A stretch of 64,000 nt of DNA from Nisaea acidiphila (GTDB lineage Bacteria > Pseudomonadota > Alphaproteobacteria > Thalassobaculales > Thalassobaculaceae), in the NCBI RefSeq assembly GCF_024662015.1, contig NZ_CP102480.1, forward strand, positions 3,184,001 through 3,248,000, written 5' to 3'. Under the pieces are notes generated by a model, which saw only the letters and a list, made by a program, of their open reading frames with translations, had not been told where the DNA came from and searched no databases. Shown here piece after piece: positions 1 through 8,807 of the stretch. The translations under genes and the position numbers were made by a program. The number at the start of each line of letters is the position of its first letter. Position 1 is the stretch's first letter.

Positions 1-267
1 GTCGGTGACGTGATTGTGGTCTCCGTCAAGGAAGCAATTCCGCGGGGCCGCGTGAAAAAGGGTGACGTGCTGCGTGCCGTTATCGTCCGGACCGCCAAGG
101 AAATCCGCCGTAACGACGGTTCCTCGATCCGGTTCGACAACAACGCCGCGGTGCTCATCAACAAGCAGAACGAGCCGATCGGCACCCGTATCTTCGGTCC
201 GGTCACCCGTGAACTTCGCGCCAAGAAGTTCATGAAGATCGTCTCGCTCGCACCGGAGGTGCTGTGA
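1..267 (+). CDS. rplN: 50S ribosomal protein L14, 3' part (5' end outside window)
   Basis: The frame is open from base 1 and gives 88 residues, about 34 short of the usual 122-residue L14, so the gene begins upstream of the window. The conserved L14 core is intact ([19 protein letters not shown], then a C-terminus rich in basic residues ending [10 protein letters not shown]). L14 binds 23S rRNA on the subunit interface next to L19. Its stop codon overlaps the rplX start (TGATG), as expected for translational coupling in the spc operon. Confidence 0.97.
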   Translation, partial: VGDVIVVSVKEAIPRGRVKKGDVLRAVIVRTAKEIRRNDGSSIRFDNNAAVLINKQNEPIGTRIFGPVTRELRAKKFMKIVSLAPEVL

Positions 268-590
268 TGGCAACGAAGTTCAAGGTGAAGAAGGGCGACA
301 AAGTCGTCGTCACCACCGGCAAGGACAAGGGCAAGACCGGTGAAGTGCTGGAAGTCATTCCGAGCACCAACCGTGTCCGCGTCCAGGGTGTGAACATGGT
401 CAAGCGCCACACGCGTCCGACCCAGTTCGCCGCCGGAGGCATCATTGAGAAGGAAGCGCCTGTTCACGTCTCGAACGTGGCGCACATCGACCCGAAGTCC
501 AACGAGCCGACGCGCGTCGGGATCCGTGTTCTCGAGGATGGACGTAAAGTCCGCTTCGCGAAACGGTCCGGCGAAGTGATCGACGCTTAA
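267..590 (+). CDS. rplX: 50S ribosomal protein L24
   Basis: 107 residues with an N-terminal KOW motif ([20 protein letters not shown]), which binds 23S rRNA and helps start 50S assembly. I prefer ATG at 267, which overlaps the rplN stop and has GGAGGT at 255-260 six bases upstream. A GTG at 264 is also in frame and would add one residue. It sits between rplN and rplE in the standard spc order. Confidence 0.97.
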   Translation: MATKFKVKKGDKVVVTTGKDKGKTGEVLEVIPSTNRVRVQGVNMVKRHTRPTQFAAGGIIEKEAPVHVSNVAHIDPKSNEPTRVGIRVLEDGRKVRFAKRSGEVIDA

Positions 591-613
591 GCGCGCTCGA
601 AACGAGGCCAGAT

Positions 614-1153
614 ATGTCGCGATTGAAAGAAGAATACGAGAGCACGATCAAGCCGGACATGATGTCGGCGTTCAATTATTCGAACCCGATGAAATGCCCG
701 AAGATCGAGAAAGTCATCGTCAACATCGGCGTTGGCGAGGCGGTGCAGGATTCCAAGAAGGTGAAAGCCGCCGTGGAAGACCTCGCCCTGATCACCGGTC
801 AGCGCCCGATCGTTACCCGCGCGAAGAAGTCGATTGCCGGCTTCAAGCTCCGCGAGGGTATGCCGATCGGCTGCAAGGTCACTCTGCGCCGCGAGCGGAT
901 GTACGAGTTCCTGGACCGTCTGGTGAACATCGCCCTGCCGCGCGTGCGTGACTTCCGTGGTCTCAGCCCGAAGAGCTTCGACGGACGCGGCAACTATTCG
1001 ATGGGCCTTAAAGAGCAGATCGTGTTTCCGGAAATCGACTACGACAAGGTCGACTCGATCCGGGGCATGGAAATCGTCGTTGTGACGACGGCCGAAACCG
1101 ATGATGAGGCGCGCGAGCTGCTGCGTCGCTTCAACTTCCCGTTCGTGAACTGA
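614..1153 (+). CDS. rplE: 50S ribosomal protein L5
   Basis: 179 residues, the normal bacterial length. The family core is visible ([13 protein letters not shown] near residue 31, then [19 protein letters not shown]). L5 binds 5S rRNA and contacts the P-site tRNA in the central protuberance. The ATG lies 23 bases after rplX with AGG upstream, and rpsN follows after 18 bases. Confidence 0.97.
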   Translation: MSRLKEEYESTIKPDMMSAFNYSNPMKCPKIEKVIVNIGVGEAVQDSKKVKAAVEDLALITGQRPIVTRAKKSIAGFKLREGMPIGCKVTLRRERMYEFLDRLVNIALPRVRDFRGLSPKSFDGRGNYSMGLKEQIVFPEIDYDKVDSIRGMEIVVVTTAETDDEARELLRRFNFPFVN

Positions 1154-1171
1154 TCGGGCTGGAGAAGAGTC

Positions 1172-1477
1172 ATGGCGAAGAAAAGCGCGATTGAGAAGAA
1201 CAACAAGCGGCAGAAGCTGGTTCAGCGCGATGCGAACAAGCGTGCACGTCTGAAGGCGACCATCGCCGACAAGGACCTGCCGATGGAAGAGCGGTTCAAG
1301 GCCGTCCTGCAGCTGAACGAAATGCCGACCAACGGTGCGAAGATCCGTCTGCGCAACCGTTGCGAGGTCAGCGGACGCCCGCGCGGTTACTACCGCAAGC
1401 TCAAAATGTCCCGTATCGCCCTGCGCGATCTTGGCTCCATCGGCCAGATCCCGGGCATGGTCAAATCTAGCTGGTAA
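1172..1477 (+). CDS. rpsN: 30S ribosomal protein S14
   Basis: 101 residues, the long zinc-free form of S14: no CxxC pairs are present and it has the typical C-terminus ([20 protein letters not shown]). It belongs to the 30S head and is needed for late assembly near the A site. A good ribosome binding site (GGAGAAGAG, from 1161) precedes the ATG. Confidence 0.97.
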   Translation: MAKKSAIEKNNKRQKLVQRDANKRARLKATIADKDLPMEERFKAVLQLNEMPTNGAKIRLRNRCEVSGRPRGYYRKLKMSRIALRDLGSIGQIPGMVKSSW

Positions 1478-1492
1478 GAGAGGAGTCTGACA

Positions 1493-1891
1493 GTGACGAT
1501 GAGTGATCCTCTCGGGGATATGCTGACCCGGATCCGGAACGGCCAGACCGCTGGTAAAAGCGTCGTGGTGAGCCCGGCATCGAAGCTGCGGAGCAATGTG
1601 CTCGAAGTTCTGAAGCGCGAAGGTTTCATTCGCGGCTATTCGAGCGCGGAAGTCCGCAAAGGCATCAATGAGCTGACGATCGAACTGAAGTATTACGAGG
1701 GCGAGCCGGTGATCCGCGAGATCCAGCGCGTGTCCCGTCCGGGTCGTCGGGTCTATTCGAAGATCAAGGACCTGCCGCGGAGCTACAACGGTCTGGGCAT
1801 CCAGATCCTGTCGACCCCGCGCGGCATCCTGTCCGACAACGAGGCTCGTGCGGCCAATGTCGGCGGCGAAGTCCTCTGCCAGGTATTCTGA
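1493..1891 (+). CDS. rpsH: 30S ribosomal protein S8
   Basis: 132 residues with the S8 start [14 protein letters not shown] and the C-terminal [20 protein letters not shown] signature. S8 nucleates the 16S central domain and in many bacteria represses the spc operon by binding its mRNA. GTG at 1493 is the likely start, with AGGAG at 1481-1485 seven bases upstream. ATG at 1499 is possible but sits too far from that site. Confidence 0.96.
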   Translation: MTMSDPLGDMLTRIRNGQTAGKSVVVSPASKLRSNVLEVLKREGFIRGYSSAEVRKGINELTIELKYYEGEPVIREIQRVSRPGRRVYSKIKDLPRSYNGLGIQILSTPRGILSDNEARAANVGGEVLCQVF

Positions 1892-1905
1892 TCGGAGCGC
1901 GGACG

Positions 1906-2439
1906 ATGTCACGTATTGGTAAAAACCCGGTCGCTCTTCCGAGCGGCGTCACCGCCGAGATCGGCGCGGACGCCTTCTCGGCGAAGGGCAAGCTCGGCCA
2001 GCTCTTTGTTCCGCTGCACGACGAAGTCGACGTGGCGATCGAGGACAACCTGGTCAAGGTCACGCCGAAAACCGAGACCAAGCGCGCCCGCGCCATGTGG
2101 GGCACGATGCGTGCCCGCGTGCAGAACGCGGTCACCGGTGTCTCGGAAGGCTTCACCATCAATCTCGAGATCAACGGCGTCGGTTACCGCGCCGCGGTCG
2201 AGGGCAAGAACCTCGTCCTGTCGCTCGGCTTCAGCCATCCGGTGAACTATCCGATCCCGGAAGGCATCACCATGAAGTGTGAGAAGCCGACGTCGGTGTC
2301 GATCCATGGTGCCGACAAGCAGAAGGTTGGTCAGATCGCGGCAGAGATCCGCGCGTTCCGTCCGCCGGAGCCCTTCAAGGGCAAGGGTGTCAAGTACGAG
2401 AGCGAGACCATCCTGCGCAAGGAAGGCAAGAAGAAGTAA
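1906..2439 (+). CDS. rplF: 50S ribosomal protein L6
   Basis: 177 residues, the usual length, starting MSRIGKNPV. It contains the two repeated L6 domains and ends with the signature [14 protein letters not shown] and a basic tail. L6 binds 23S rRNA near the factor-binding site. GGAG at 1894-1897 precedes the ATG; the gene is 14 bases after rpsH in spc order. Confidence 0.97.
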   Translation: MSRIGKNPVALPSGVTAEIGADAFSAKGKLGQLFVPLHDEVDVAIEDNLVKVTPKTETKRARAMWGTMRARVQNAVTGVSEGFTINLEINGVGYRAAVEGKNLVLSLGFSHPVNYPIPEGITMKCEKPTSVSIHGADKQKVGQIAAEIRAFRPPEPFKGKGVKYESETILRKEGKKK

Positions 2440-2450
2440 GGAATCGGGGC

Positions 2451-2813
2451 ATGCTGAATTCAAAAAAACTCTTCCAGCGTCGCCGCGAGCGGACTCGTAC
2501 CGCGCTGCGCGCAAAGGCGAATGGCAAGGCCCGGCTCTCCGTGTTCCGGTCTTCCAAGAACATCTACGCCCAGATCATCGACGATCTGAAGGGCGAGACC
2601 CTGGCGAGCGCCTCTTCTCTCGAGAAGGACGTGCGCAAGGGACTGAAGACGGGCGCGGACAAGGCCGCGGCCACGGAGATCGGCAAGCTGATCGGCGAGC
2701 GCGCGGTGAGCAAGGGCGTCACCGACGTCGTGTTCGACCGTGGCGGCTACCGGTTCCACGGGCGCGTCAAGGCTCTGGCCGACGCCGCGCGTGAAGCCGG
2801 ACTGAAGTTCTAG
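2451..2813 (+). CDS. rplR: 50S ribosomal protein L18
   Basis: 120 residues. Family features are the basic N-terminus ([13 protein letters not shown]), [18 protein letters not shown] and the C-terminal [25 protein letters not shown]18 binds 5S rRNA with L5 and L25 and anchors it in the central protuberance. It is 11 bases after rplF. Confidence 0.97.
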   Translation: MLNSKKLFQRRRERTRTALRAKANGKARLSVFRSSKNIYAQIIDDLKGETLASASSLEKDVRKGLKTGADKAAATEIGKLIGERAVSKGVTDVVFDRGGYRFHGRVKALADAAREAGLKF

Positions 2814-2826
2814 AAAGGGCCGGGAC

Positions 2827-3381
2827 ATGGCACGAGGCGAAAGACGAGATCGCGACGCGCGCGAAGAACCGGAACTGGTTGAAAAGCTGGTCGGCATCAA
2901 CCGCGTCGCCAAGGTTGTGAAGGGCGGTCGCCGGTTCGGCTTCGCGGCCCTGGTGATTGTCGGCGACGGCCGTGGCCGGGTCGGTTACGGTGCGGGCAAG
3001 GCCCGGGAAGTGCCGGAAGCGATCCGCAAGGCGACCGAGCAGGCGAAACGTGGCATGGTCCGCGTTCCGCTGCGCGAAGGCCGCACGCTGCACCACGATA
3101 TCGGTGGCCGTTTCGGCGCCGGCCGCGTGATCCTGCGTTCGGCTCCGGCCGGTACGGGCATCATCGCGGGTGGCCCGATGCGCGCGATCTTCGAGGCGCT
3201 GGGGATGCAGGACGTGGTGGCGAAATCCACCGGTACCTCCAACCCGCACAACATGATTAAGGCCACCTTCGAGGCGCTCAAGGGCGTCCGGTCCCCGCGT
3301 GCGGTTGCGGCCAAGCGCGGCAAGAAGGTCTCCGAGATCTTCGGTCGGGCCGGCGGCGACGCCGAAGCGGCGCAGGCCTAA
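2827..3381 (+). CDS. rpsE: 30S ribosomal protein S5
   Basis: 184 residues. The double-stranded RNA-binding domain ([18 protein letters not shown], from about residue 35) and the C-terminal S5 fold ([23 protein letters not shown]) are both present. S5 acts in decoding accuracy and mRNA helicase activity at the entry tunnel. The short acidic/alanine tail after GRAGGDA varies among alphaproteobacteria. Confidence 0.97.
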   Translation: MARGERRDRDAREEPELVEKLVGINRVAKVVKGGRRFGFAALVIVGDGRGRVGYGAGKAREVPEAIRKATEQAKRGMVRVPLREGRTLHHDIGGRFGAGRVILRSAPAGTGIIAGGPMRAIFEALGMQDVVAKSTGTSNPHNMIKATFEALKGVRSPRAVAAKRGKKVSEIFGRAGGDAEAAQA

Positions 3382-3396
3382 GGACGGAGAAGAGCC

Positions 3397-3606
3397 ATGG
3401 CGGCAGCGAAGAAAAAGAAGGCCGACAAGACGGTCACGGTCACCCAGATCGGCAGCCCGATCGGCCGGACCAAGGACCAGCGCCAGACGCTGGTCGGCCT
3501 GGGTCTGAACAAACTGCACCGCACGCGTACCCTGGAAGATACTCCGGCGGTTCGCGGCATGATCAGCAAGGTCGCCCATCTGGTGCGCGTCGAAGACGCG
3601 TCCTAA
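3397..3606 (+). CDS. rpmD: 50S ribosomal protein L30
   Basis: 69 residues with a lysine-rich N-terminal extension ([11 protein letters not shown]) before the L30 core ([32 protein letters not shown]). L30 is a small 23S rRNA-binding protein. GGAG lies upstream of the ATG. A 58-base gap to rplO follows, longer than the other gaps in the operon. Confidence 0.95.
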   Translation: MAAAKKKKADKTVTVTQIGSPIGRTKDQRQTLVGLGLNKLHRTRTLEDTPAVRGMISKVAHLVRVEDAS

Positions 3607-3664
3607 GGCGGCCAGGCAGAACATCAAGGCGATCCGGCCGATTGCCGGAACGAGGGCAAGAACG

Positions 3665-4168
3665 ATGAAACTCAACGAACTTCGCGACAATCGGGGCGCG
3701 ACGAAGGCCACCAAACGGGTCGGCCGTGGTGCCGGTTCCGGCCTCGGCAAGACGTCCGGTAAGGGTCAGAAGGGCCAGACCTCGCGCTCCGGCGTAGCCA
3801 TCAACGGCTTCGAGGGCGGCCAGATGCCGATCCATCGCCGTCTGCCGAAGCGTGGCTTCAAGAACCCGTTCCGTAAGGAATACGCGCCGCTCAATATCGG
3901 CACGCTCCAGGCGGCAATCGACGCCGGTAAGCTCGACGCCAAGAAGACCATCGACGCGGCAGCGCTTCAGGCCGCCGGTGTGGTCGGTCGTCTGCGTGAC
4001 GGTGTGCGCCTGCTTGCAACCGGCGAGCTGAAGGCCAAAGTGAAGGTGGAAGTTGCCGGTGCCTCGGCGGCCGCGATCGCCGCGGTCGAGAAGGCCGGCG
4101 GTTCCGTCACGGTCGCGGCGCCTGCCGCGAAGCCGGCGAAAGAGGCGGGCGAGTCCGCCTCCGAGTAA
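3665..4168 (+). CDS. rplO: 50S ribosomal protein L15
   Basis: 167 residues: [14 protein letters not shown], then the glycine/lysine-rich RNA-binding segment ([19 protein letters not shown]), then the C-terminal L15 fold. The last 20 or so residues are an alanine-rich, partly acidic tail common in alphaproteobacteria. L15 is a late 50S assembly protein. GAGGG precedes the ATG. Confidence 0.97.
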   Translation: MKLNELRDNRGATKATKRVGRGAGSGLGKTSGKGQKGQTSRSGVAINGFEGGQMPIHRRLPKRGFKNPFRKEYAPLNIGTLQAAIDAGKLDAKKTIDAAALQAAGVVGRLRDGVRLLATGELKAKVKVEVAGASAAAIAAVEKAGGSVTVAAPAAKPAKEAGESASE

Positions 4169-4198
4169 ATCGGGCACCGACTGATTGGGTTCAGCGAC

Positions 4199-5543
4199 AT
4201 GGCATCCAGCGCCGAGCAATACGGTTCATCGATCAACTTCGGGGCCTTCGCGAAAGCGACGGAACTCAAGAAACGCATCTGGTTCACACTGGGTGCGTTG
4301 ATCGTTTATCGCCTTGGGACGTACATTCCGATCCCGGGGATCGATCCGGCGGTGCTGGAGCAGATCTTCTCGCAGAATTCCGGCGGCATTCTCGGCATGT
4401 TCGACATGTTCGCGGGCGGCGCGCTCGGGCGGATGACGATCTTCGCCCTGAACATCATGCCGTACATCTCGGCTGCCATTATCATGCAGCTGATGACTGC
4501 GGTGTCGCCCAGCCTCGAGAGCCTGAAGAAGGAAGGCGAGAGCGGGCGCAAGAAGATCAATCAGTATACCCGTTACCTGACGGTTCTCCTCGCGGCGTTC
4601 CAGGCTTACGGCATCGCCGCGGGCCTTGAATCCATGGCCGACGGCACGGCAGTTGGCAATCCGGGCTTCTTCTTCCCGCGCGACTGCGGTCATCACGCTG
4701 GTCGGCGGCACTGTCTTCCTGATGTGGCTCGGCGAGCAGATTACCGCGCGCGGTGTCGGCAACGGCATCTCGCTGATCATTTTCGCGGGCATCGTCGCGC
4801 AGCTGCCGTCCGCTCTTGCGGGAACGCTCGAGCTCGGCCGGACCGGGGCGCTCTCTGCCGCCGTGATCGTGTTGATCCTGATTATGGCCGTCGCGGTCAT
4901 CGCCGGGATCGTGTTCATCGAGCGCTCGCAGCGCCGGATCACCGTGCAATATCCGAAGCGACAGGTCGGCAACCGCATGTTCGGGGGCGAAAACTCGCAT
5001 CTGCCGCTGAAGATCAACGTCTCGGGCGTGATCCCGCCGATCTTTGCCAGTTCCATCCTGTTGATGCCGGTCACGGTCGCGCAGATGAGCGCGGCGGGCG
5101 GTGCGGGACCGGAATGGCTGACTACCTTCACGGCGATGGTCGGCCGCGGTCAGCCGCTCTATCTGGCGATCTTCGTCTCGCTGATCGTGTTCTTCGCGTT
5201 CTTCTATACCGCCATCGTGTTCAACCCGGCGGAGACCGCGGACAACCTGCGCAAATACGGCGGCTTCGTGCCGGGCATCCGTCCGGGTAAGAACACCGCG
5301 GATTATCTCGATTATGTTCTGACCAGGCTCACGGTTCTGGGCGCCGCCTATCTCGCGGCGATCTGTATCCTGCCGGAGATTCTGATCAGCCAATATCAGG
5401 TACCCTTCTATTTCGGGGGAACGAGCCTGCTCATCGTCGTGACGGTGACCATGGATACTGTGGGCCAGATCCAGTCGCATCTGCTGGCTCATCAGTATGA
5501 GGGCCTGATCAAAAAATCAAAATTGAGGGGGAAACGTCGATGA
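4199..5543 (+). CDS. secY: Preprotein translocase SecY, frame broken by a one-base insertion
   Basis: SecY is the ten-helix pore of the Sec translocon. The first part (4199 to about 4675) reads as normal SecY through helices 1-3 ([20 protein letters not shown], then [20 protein letters not shown]). The frame then runs into nonsense, while SecY continues one frame over ([20 protein letters not shown]) to the stop at 5541-5543, which overlaps adk as ATGA. The span is 1345 bases, one more than a 447-residue gene needs. The extra base is most simply one C in the CCC at 4675-4677, where GGC TTC TTC TTC CGC GCG ACT is expected. As secY is essential, a sequencing or assembly error is the likeliest cause. 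Confidence 0.93.
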
Positions 5544-6115
5544 ATCTGATTTTGCTCGGCCCTCCGGGTGCCGGAAAGGGGACCCAGGCGAAGCGTCTGG
5601 AGGACAAGTTCAAGATTGTTCAGCTCTCCACCGGTGACATGCTGCGCGCGGCGATCGCGTCCGGCAGCGAGGTTGGCCTGAAGGCAAAAAACATCATCGA
5701 TTCCGGCGGTCTCGTCTCGGACGACATCATGGTTCAAATGATCTCCGAACGGGTTGACGAGCCGGACTGCAAGAACGGTTTCATTCTCGACGGCTTCCCT
5801 CGCACCGTGGCGCAGGCCGAGGCCCTCGATGTCATGCTGGCCGACAAAGGGCTTCAGATCGATCACGTGATCGAGCTGAAGGTCGACGAAGGCATCCTGT
5901 TCGACCGCATCCGCACGCGGATCGCGGAGACGCCGGAAGCCGAGCGCCGCAGCGACGACAACGAAGAGACGCTGAAGAAGCGGCTCGACGTGTTCAAGGA
6001 ACAGACCGCTCCGATCATTCCGTACTATGCGGATAAAGGGGCGCTGAAGACGGTGGACGGCATGGCCTCCATCGACGAGGTGAGTGCTCAGATCGACACG
6101 ATCGTGGCGGCCTGA
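5540..6115 (+). CDS. adk: Adenylate kinase (short-lid type)
   Basis: 191 residues. The P-loop GPPGAGKGT is at residues 7-15, followed by [11 protein letters not shown] (AMP binding) and ILDGFPRT. The lid between about residues 125 and 140 is short and lacks the zinc-type cysteines, as in many alphaproteobacterial enzymes. It interconverts 2 ADP with ATP and AMP in the cytoplasm. The start overlaps the secY stop (ATGA), so the two are translationally coupled. Confidence 0.97.
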   Translation: MNLILLGPPGAGKGTQAKRLEDKFKIVQLSTGDMLRAAIASGSEVGLKAKNIIDSGGLVSDDIMVQMISERVDEPDCKNGFILDGFPRTVAQAEALDVMLADKGLQIDHVIELKVDEGILFDRIRTRIAETPEAERRSDDNEETLKKRLDVFKEQTAPIIPYYADKGALKTVDGMASIDEVSAQIDTIVAA

Positions 6116-6145
6116 GTTTGGAGTTCAGTGGCGCGGGTAAACCGG

Positions 6146-6173
6146 TTGACTCGGCAATCCGGTTGCGTATAAT
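6146..6173 (+). promoter_or_regulatory. Sigma70-type promoter for the alpha operon
   Basis: TTGACT (6146-6151) and a perfect TATAAT (6168-6173) are separated by 16 bases, a near-consensus housekeeping promoter between adk and rpsM. Transcription would start near 6180 and give a leader of about 120 bases before rpsM. This suggests rpsM-rplQ can be transcribed separately from the spc operon. Confidence 0.75.
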
Positions 6174-6237
6174 CCGCGCCCTCGGTTTCGGAGAAACCGT
6201 GCGTATTCGCTTGCGCGAATTTTCCGAGTTCGGTGCC

Positions 6238-6260
6238 TGGGTCGGATGACCCGTTTTTTT
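6238..6260 (+). terminator. Intrinsic-terminator-like hairpin in the rpsM leader
   Basis: GGGTC (6239-6243) pairs with GACCC (6248-6252) around a four-base loop. A flanking U-G pair extends the stem, and seven T residues follow (6254-6260). It lies downstream of the promoter at 6146 and 39 bases before rpsM, so it could attenuate the alpha operon as well as stop read-through from adk. An upstream hairpin (CGGTTTC/GAAACCG, 6183-6199) lies in the same leader. Confidence 0.6.
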
Positions 6261-6298
6261 GTTGGACGCTGACAAGCGTTGTACTGAGGAGTTTGCTC

Positions 6299-6667
6299 GT
6301 GGCGCGCATCGCAGGCGTGAATATCCCGACGCAAAAGCGTGTCGAGATTGCGTTGACATACATTCATGGTATCGGCCGGACCACCTCCACGCAGATCTGC
6401 GAGAGTGTTGGTATCCCGCGCGAACGCCGTGTTCATGAACTGACCGAAGACGAAGTCGCGCGGCTGCGCGAGGTCATCGACCGCGACCAGGTGGTCGAGG
6501 GTGACCTTCGCCGCAAAGTCGCGATGGACATCAAGCGTCTGATGGATCTGGGCTGCTATCGGGGCCTGCGGCACCGTAAGGGCCTGCCGGTGCGTGGTCA
6601 GCGGACCCACACCAACGCGCGGACCCGCAAGGGCCCGGCGAAGGCCATCGCAGGTAAGAAGAAGTAA
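6299..6667 (+). CDS. rpsM: 30S ribosomal protein S13
   Basis: 122 residues, starting [20 protein letters not shown], with the helix-two-turn-helix region and the C-terminal [19 protein letters not shown] that reaches the tRNA. I chose GTG at 6299 because GAGGAG (6286-6291) lies seven bases upstream and the product matches the family start. The frame is open further upstream, but that sequence does not resemble S13. Confidence 0.96.
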   Translation: MARIAGVNIPTQKRVEIALTYIHGIGRTTSTQICESVGIPRERRVHELTEDEVARLREVIDRDQVVEGDLRRKVAMDIKRLMDLGCYRGLRHRKGLPVRGQRTHTNARTRKGPAKAIAGKKK

Positions 6668-6702
6668 TCCGGGTCTGACCCGACAAGCCGGAGCGGCAAT
6701 AA

Positions 6703-7098
6703 ATGGCAAAGCAACCGACACAGGCACGCGTACGTCGTCGCGAGCGGAAGAACATCACTTCCGGCGTCGCGCATGTGAACGCGTCCTTCAACAACACCAT
6801 GATCACCATCACCGACGCCCAGGGCAACGCGATCTCCTGGTCCTCCGCCGGTGCTATGGGTTTCAAGGGCTCCCGTAAGTCCACCCCGTACGCGGCGCAG
6901 GTCGCGGCGGAGGATGCCGGCAAGAAGGCTGCCGAGCATGGCATGAAGACCCTTGAGATCGAAGTCAGCGGCCCGGGTTCGGGGCGTGAGTCCGCGCTGC
7001 GCGCGCTGCAGGCCGTCGGGTTTGCCGTGACCTCCATTCGCGATGTCACGCCGATCCCGCACAACGGCTGCCGGCCGCCGAAGCGTCGCCGGGTCTAA
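6703..7098 (+). CDS. rpsK: 30S ribosomal protein S11
   Basis: 131 residues. The S11 core is clear: [39 protein letters not shown], and the C-terminal [18 protein letters not shown]11 lies on the 30S platform near the mRNA exit and the Shine-Dalgarno helix. GGAG near 6690 precedes the ATG; rpsM ends 35 bases upstream. Confidence 0.97.
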   Translation: MAKQPTQARVRRRERKNITSGVAHVNASFNNTMITITDAQGNAISWSSAGAMGFKGSRKSTPYAAQVAAEDAGKKAAEHGMKTLEIEVSGPGSGRESALRALQAVGFAVTSIRDVTPIPHNGCRPPKRRRV

Positions 7099-7103
7099 GG
7101 TTT

Positions 7104-7163
7104 CGCCGGCCCCGGCCGGCGGACTGGAACACCCGTGGCCCCGGAGCGAACGGTTTCGGGGCC
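7104..7163 (+). promoter_or_regulatory. Two strong hairpins in the rpsK-rpoA gap
   Basis: The 116-base gap holds CGCCGGCC/GGCCGGCG (7104-7111 with 7114-7121) and GGCCCCG/CGGGGCC (7137-7143 with 7157-7163). Neither is followed by a T run, so they do not look like terminators. They may set mRNA processing or stability and the relative translation of rpoA. Function is inferred only from position. Confidence 0.45.
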
Positions 7164-7214
7164 GAAAGCGTAAGTAAGAGGCCCGCGGGTCTCGATAACG
7201 ATGAGGTCACTCCC

Positions 7215-8231
7215 GTGATTCAGAAGAACTGGCAGGCTCTTATCAAGCCGAACAAGCTCGATGTTCAACCGGGTTCGGATCCCGCCCGCAAGGCGACGAT
7301 CGTGGCGGAGCCGCTGGAGCGCGGATTCGGTTTGACCCTCGGTAACGCGCTGCGCCGCATCCTGCTGTCCTCCCTCCAGGGAGCGGCGGTCACTTCGGTG
7401 CAGATCGACGGCGTCCTGCACGAATTCTCGTCCGTCGCGGGTGTCCGCGAGGACGTGACCGACATGGTCCTCAACATCAAGGCGATCGCGCTTCGGGCTC
7501 ACAGCGAAGGCCCGCGCAAGATGCGCCTGAAGGCCGAAGGTCCGGGTGAAGTCACCGCCGGCATGATCGAGGCGGGCTCCGACATCGAGGTGATGAACCC
7601 CGATCTCGTGATCTGCACCCTCGACAATGGTGCCAGCCTGTCGATGGAATTCACCGTCGAAACCGGCAAGGGCTACGTCCCGGCGAGTGCCAACCGTCCG
7701 GAAGACGCGCCGATCGGCCTGATCCCGGTCGATGCGATCTTCAGCCCGGTCCGTCAGGTCACCTACAAGGTCGACAACACGCGTGTCGGTCAGGTCACCG
7801 ACTATGACAAGCTGTCCGTGACCGTCGAGACCGACGGTTCGCTGACCCCGGAAGACGCGGTCGCTTACGCCGCCCGTATCCTTCAGGACCAGCTCCAGCT
7901 CTTCATCAATTTCGAAGAGCCGCAGCAGGTGGTCGAGACCGAAGAGAAGCAGGAGCTGCCGTTCAACAAGAACCTGCTCCGCAAGGTGGACGAGCTGGAA
8001 CTCTCCGTGCGTTCCGCGAACTGCCTGAAGAACGACAACATCGTCTATATCGGCGATCTGGTTCAGAAGACCGAGCCGGAAATGCTCCGGACCCCGAACT
8101 TCGGCCGCAAGAGCCTCAACGAGATCAAAGAGGTTCTGGGGCAGATGGGCCTGGCGCTCGGCATGGATATCCCGAACTGGCCGCCGGACAATATCGAAGA
8201 GCTTGCCAAGCGGCTCGAAGAGCCGTTCTGA
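7215..8231 (+). CDS. rpoA: DNA-directed RNA polymerase alpha subunit
   Basis: 338 residues. The N-terminal dimerization and assembly domain includes [20 protein letters not shown]. The C-terminal domain, joined by a linker after about residue 240, includes [17 protein letters not shown] and [11 protein letters not shown], which contact UP elements and activators. It starts at GTG 7215 with GAGG at 7203-7206. It is the scaffold for beta and beta' assembly. Confidence 0.97.
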   Translation: MIQKNWQALIKPNKLDVQPGSDPARKATIVAEPLERGFGLTLGNALRRILLSSLQGAAVTSVQIDGVLHEFSSVAGVREDVTDMVLNIKAIALRAHSEGPRKMRLKAEGPGEVTAGMIEAGSDIEVMNPDLVICTLDNGASLSMEFTVETGKGYVPASANRPEDAPIGLIPVDAIFSPVRQVTYKVDNTRVGQVTDYDKLSVTVETDGSLTPEDAVAYAARILQDQLQLFINFEEPQQVVETEEKQELPFNKNLLRKVDELELSVRSANCLKNDNIVYIGDLVQKTEPEMLRTPNFGRKSLNEIKEVLGQMGLALGMDIPNWPPDNIEELAKRLEEPF

Positions 8232-8296
8232 GCGGCCTAAAGCCGTAACGCGCAGTGCCGTGAGGCACTTGAAGATACGAAACTGGAGTTTTCGCG

Positions 8297-8734
8297 ATGC
8301 GACATCGTTTTAAAGGCCGCCGGTTCAACCGGTCCGCCAGCCACCGCAAAGCCATGTTCAAGAACATGGCCAACGCGCTGATCAAGCACGAGCAGATCGT
8401 CACCACCCTGCCGAAGGCGAAAGACCTGCGCAGCGTCGTCGAGAAGCTCATCACCCTCGGCAAGCGCCAGGATCTGCACGCCCGCCGTCAGGCCATGTCG
8501 CAGCTGCAGGATAATGCCATGACCCGCAAGCTGTTCGACGTTCTCGCCGAGCGCTACAAGGATCGTCAGGGCGGCTACACGCGGGTTCTGAAGGCCGGCT
8601 TCCGCTATGGCGACAGCGCGCCGATGGCGGTGATCGAACTGGTCGACCGCGACGAAGATGCCCGCGGCCAGGATTCCGGCCCGGTCATGGTGCAGGAAGA
8701 AGAACTCGAAGGCGCGATGCCGGCTGCGATCTGA
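8297..8734 (+). CDS. rplQ: 50S ribosomal protein L17
   Basis: 145 residues. The conserved L17 part is [20 protein letters not shown] through [24 protein letters not shown]. An acidic tail of about 30 residues follows, common in alphaproteobacteria. TGGAG from about 8284 precedes the ATG. It is the last gene of the alpha operon; a terminator follows. Confidence 0.97.
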   Translation: MRHRFKGRRFNRSASHRKAMFKNMANALIKHEQIVTTLPKAKDLRSVVEKLITLGKRQDLHARRQAMSQLQDNAMTRKLFDVLAERYKDRQGGYTRVLKAGFRYGDSAPMAVIELVDRDEDARGQDSGPVMVQEEELEGAMPAAI

Positions 8735-8761
8735 TCGCGCCGACGCGACTTACGAAAAGCG

Positions 8762-8790
8762 AAGGCGGCCTCCGGGCCGCCTTTTCTCTT
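8762..8790. terminator. Bidirectional intrinsic terminator after rplQ
   Basis: AAGGCGGCC and GGGCCGCCTT form a GC-rich hairpin with a three-base loop, followed by TTTTCTCTT on the plus strand. On the minus strand the same stem is followed by a weaker T-containing tract. It separates the alpha operon from the convergent gene at 8808. Confidence 0.85.
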
Positions 8791-8807
8791 GCCTGGGATC
8801 GGCGTGG

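Noticed and set aside
587-1912. A 441-codon open frame on the minus strand
   Set aside because: It lies entirely antisense to rplE, rpsN and rpsH, has a composition of frame-shadow type and no homology to a known protein; high GC makes long antisense frames common.
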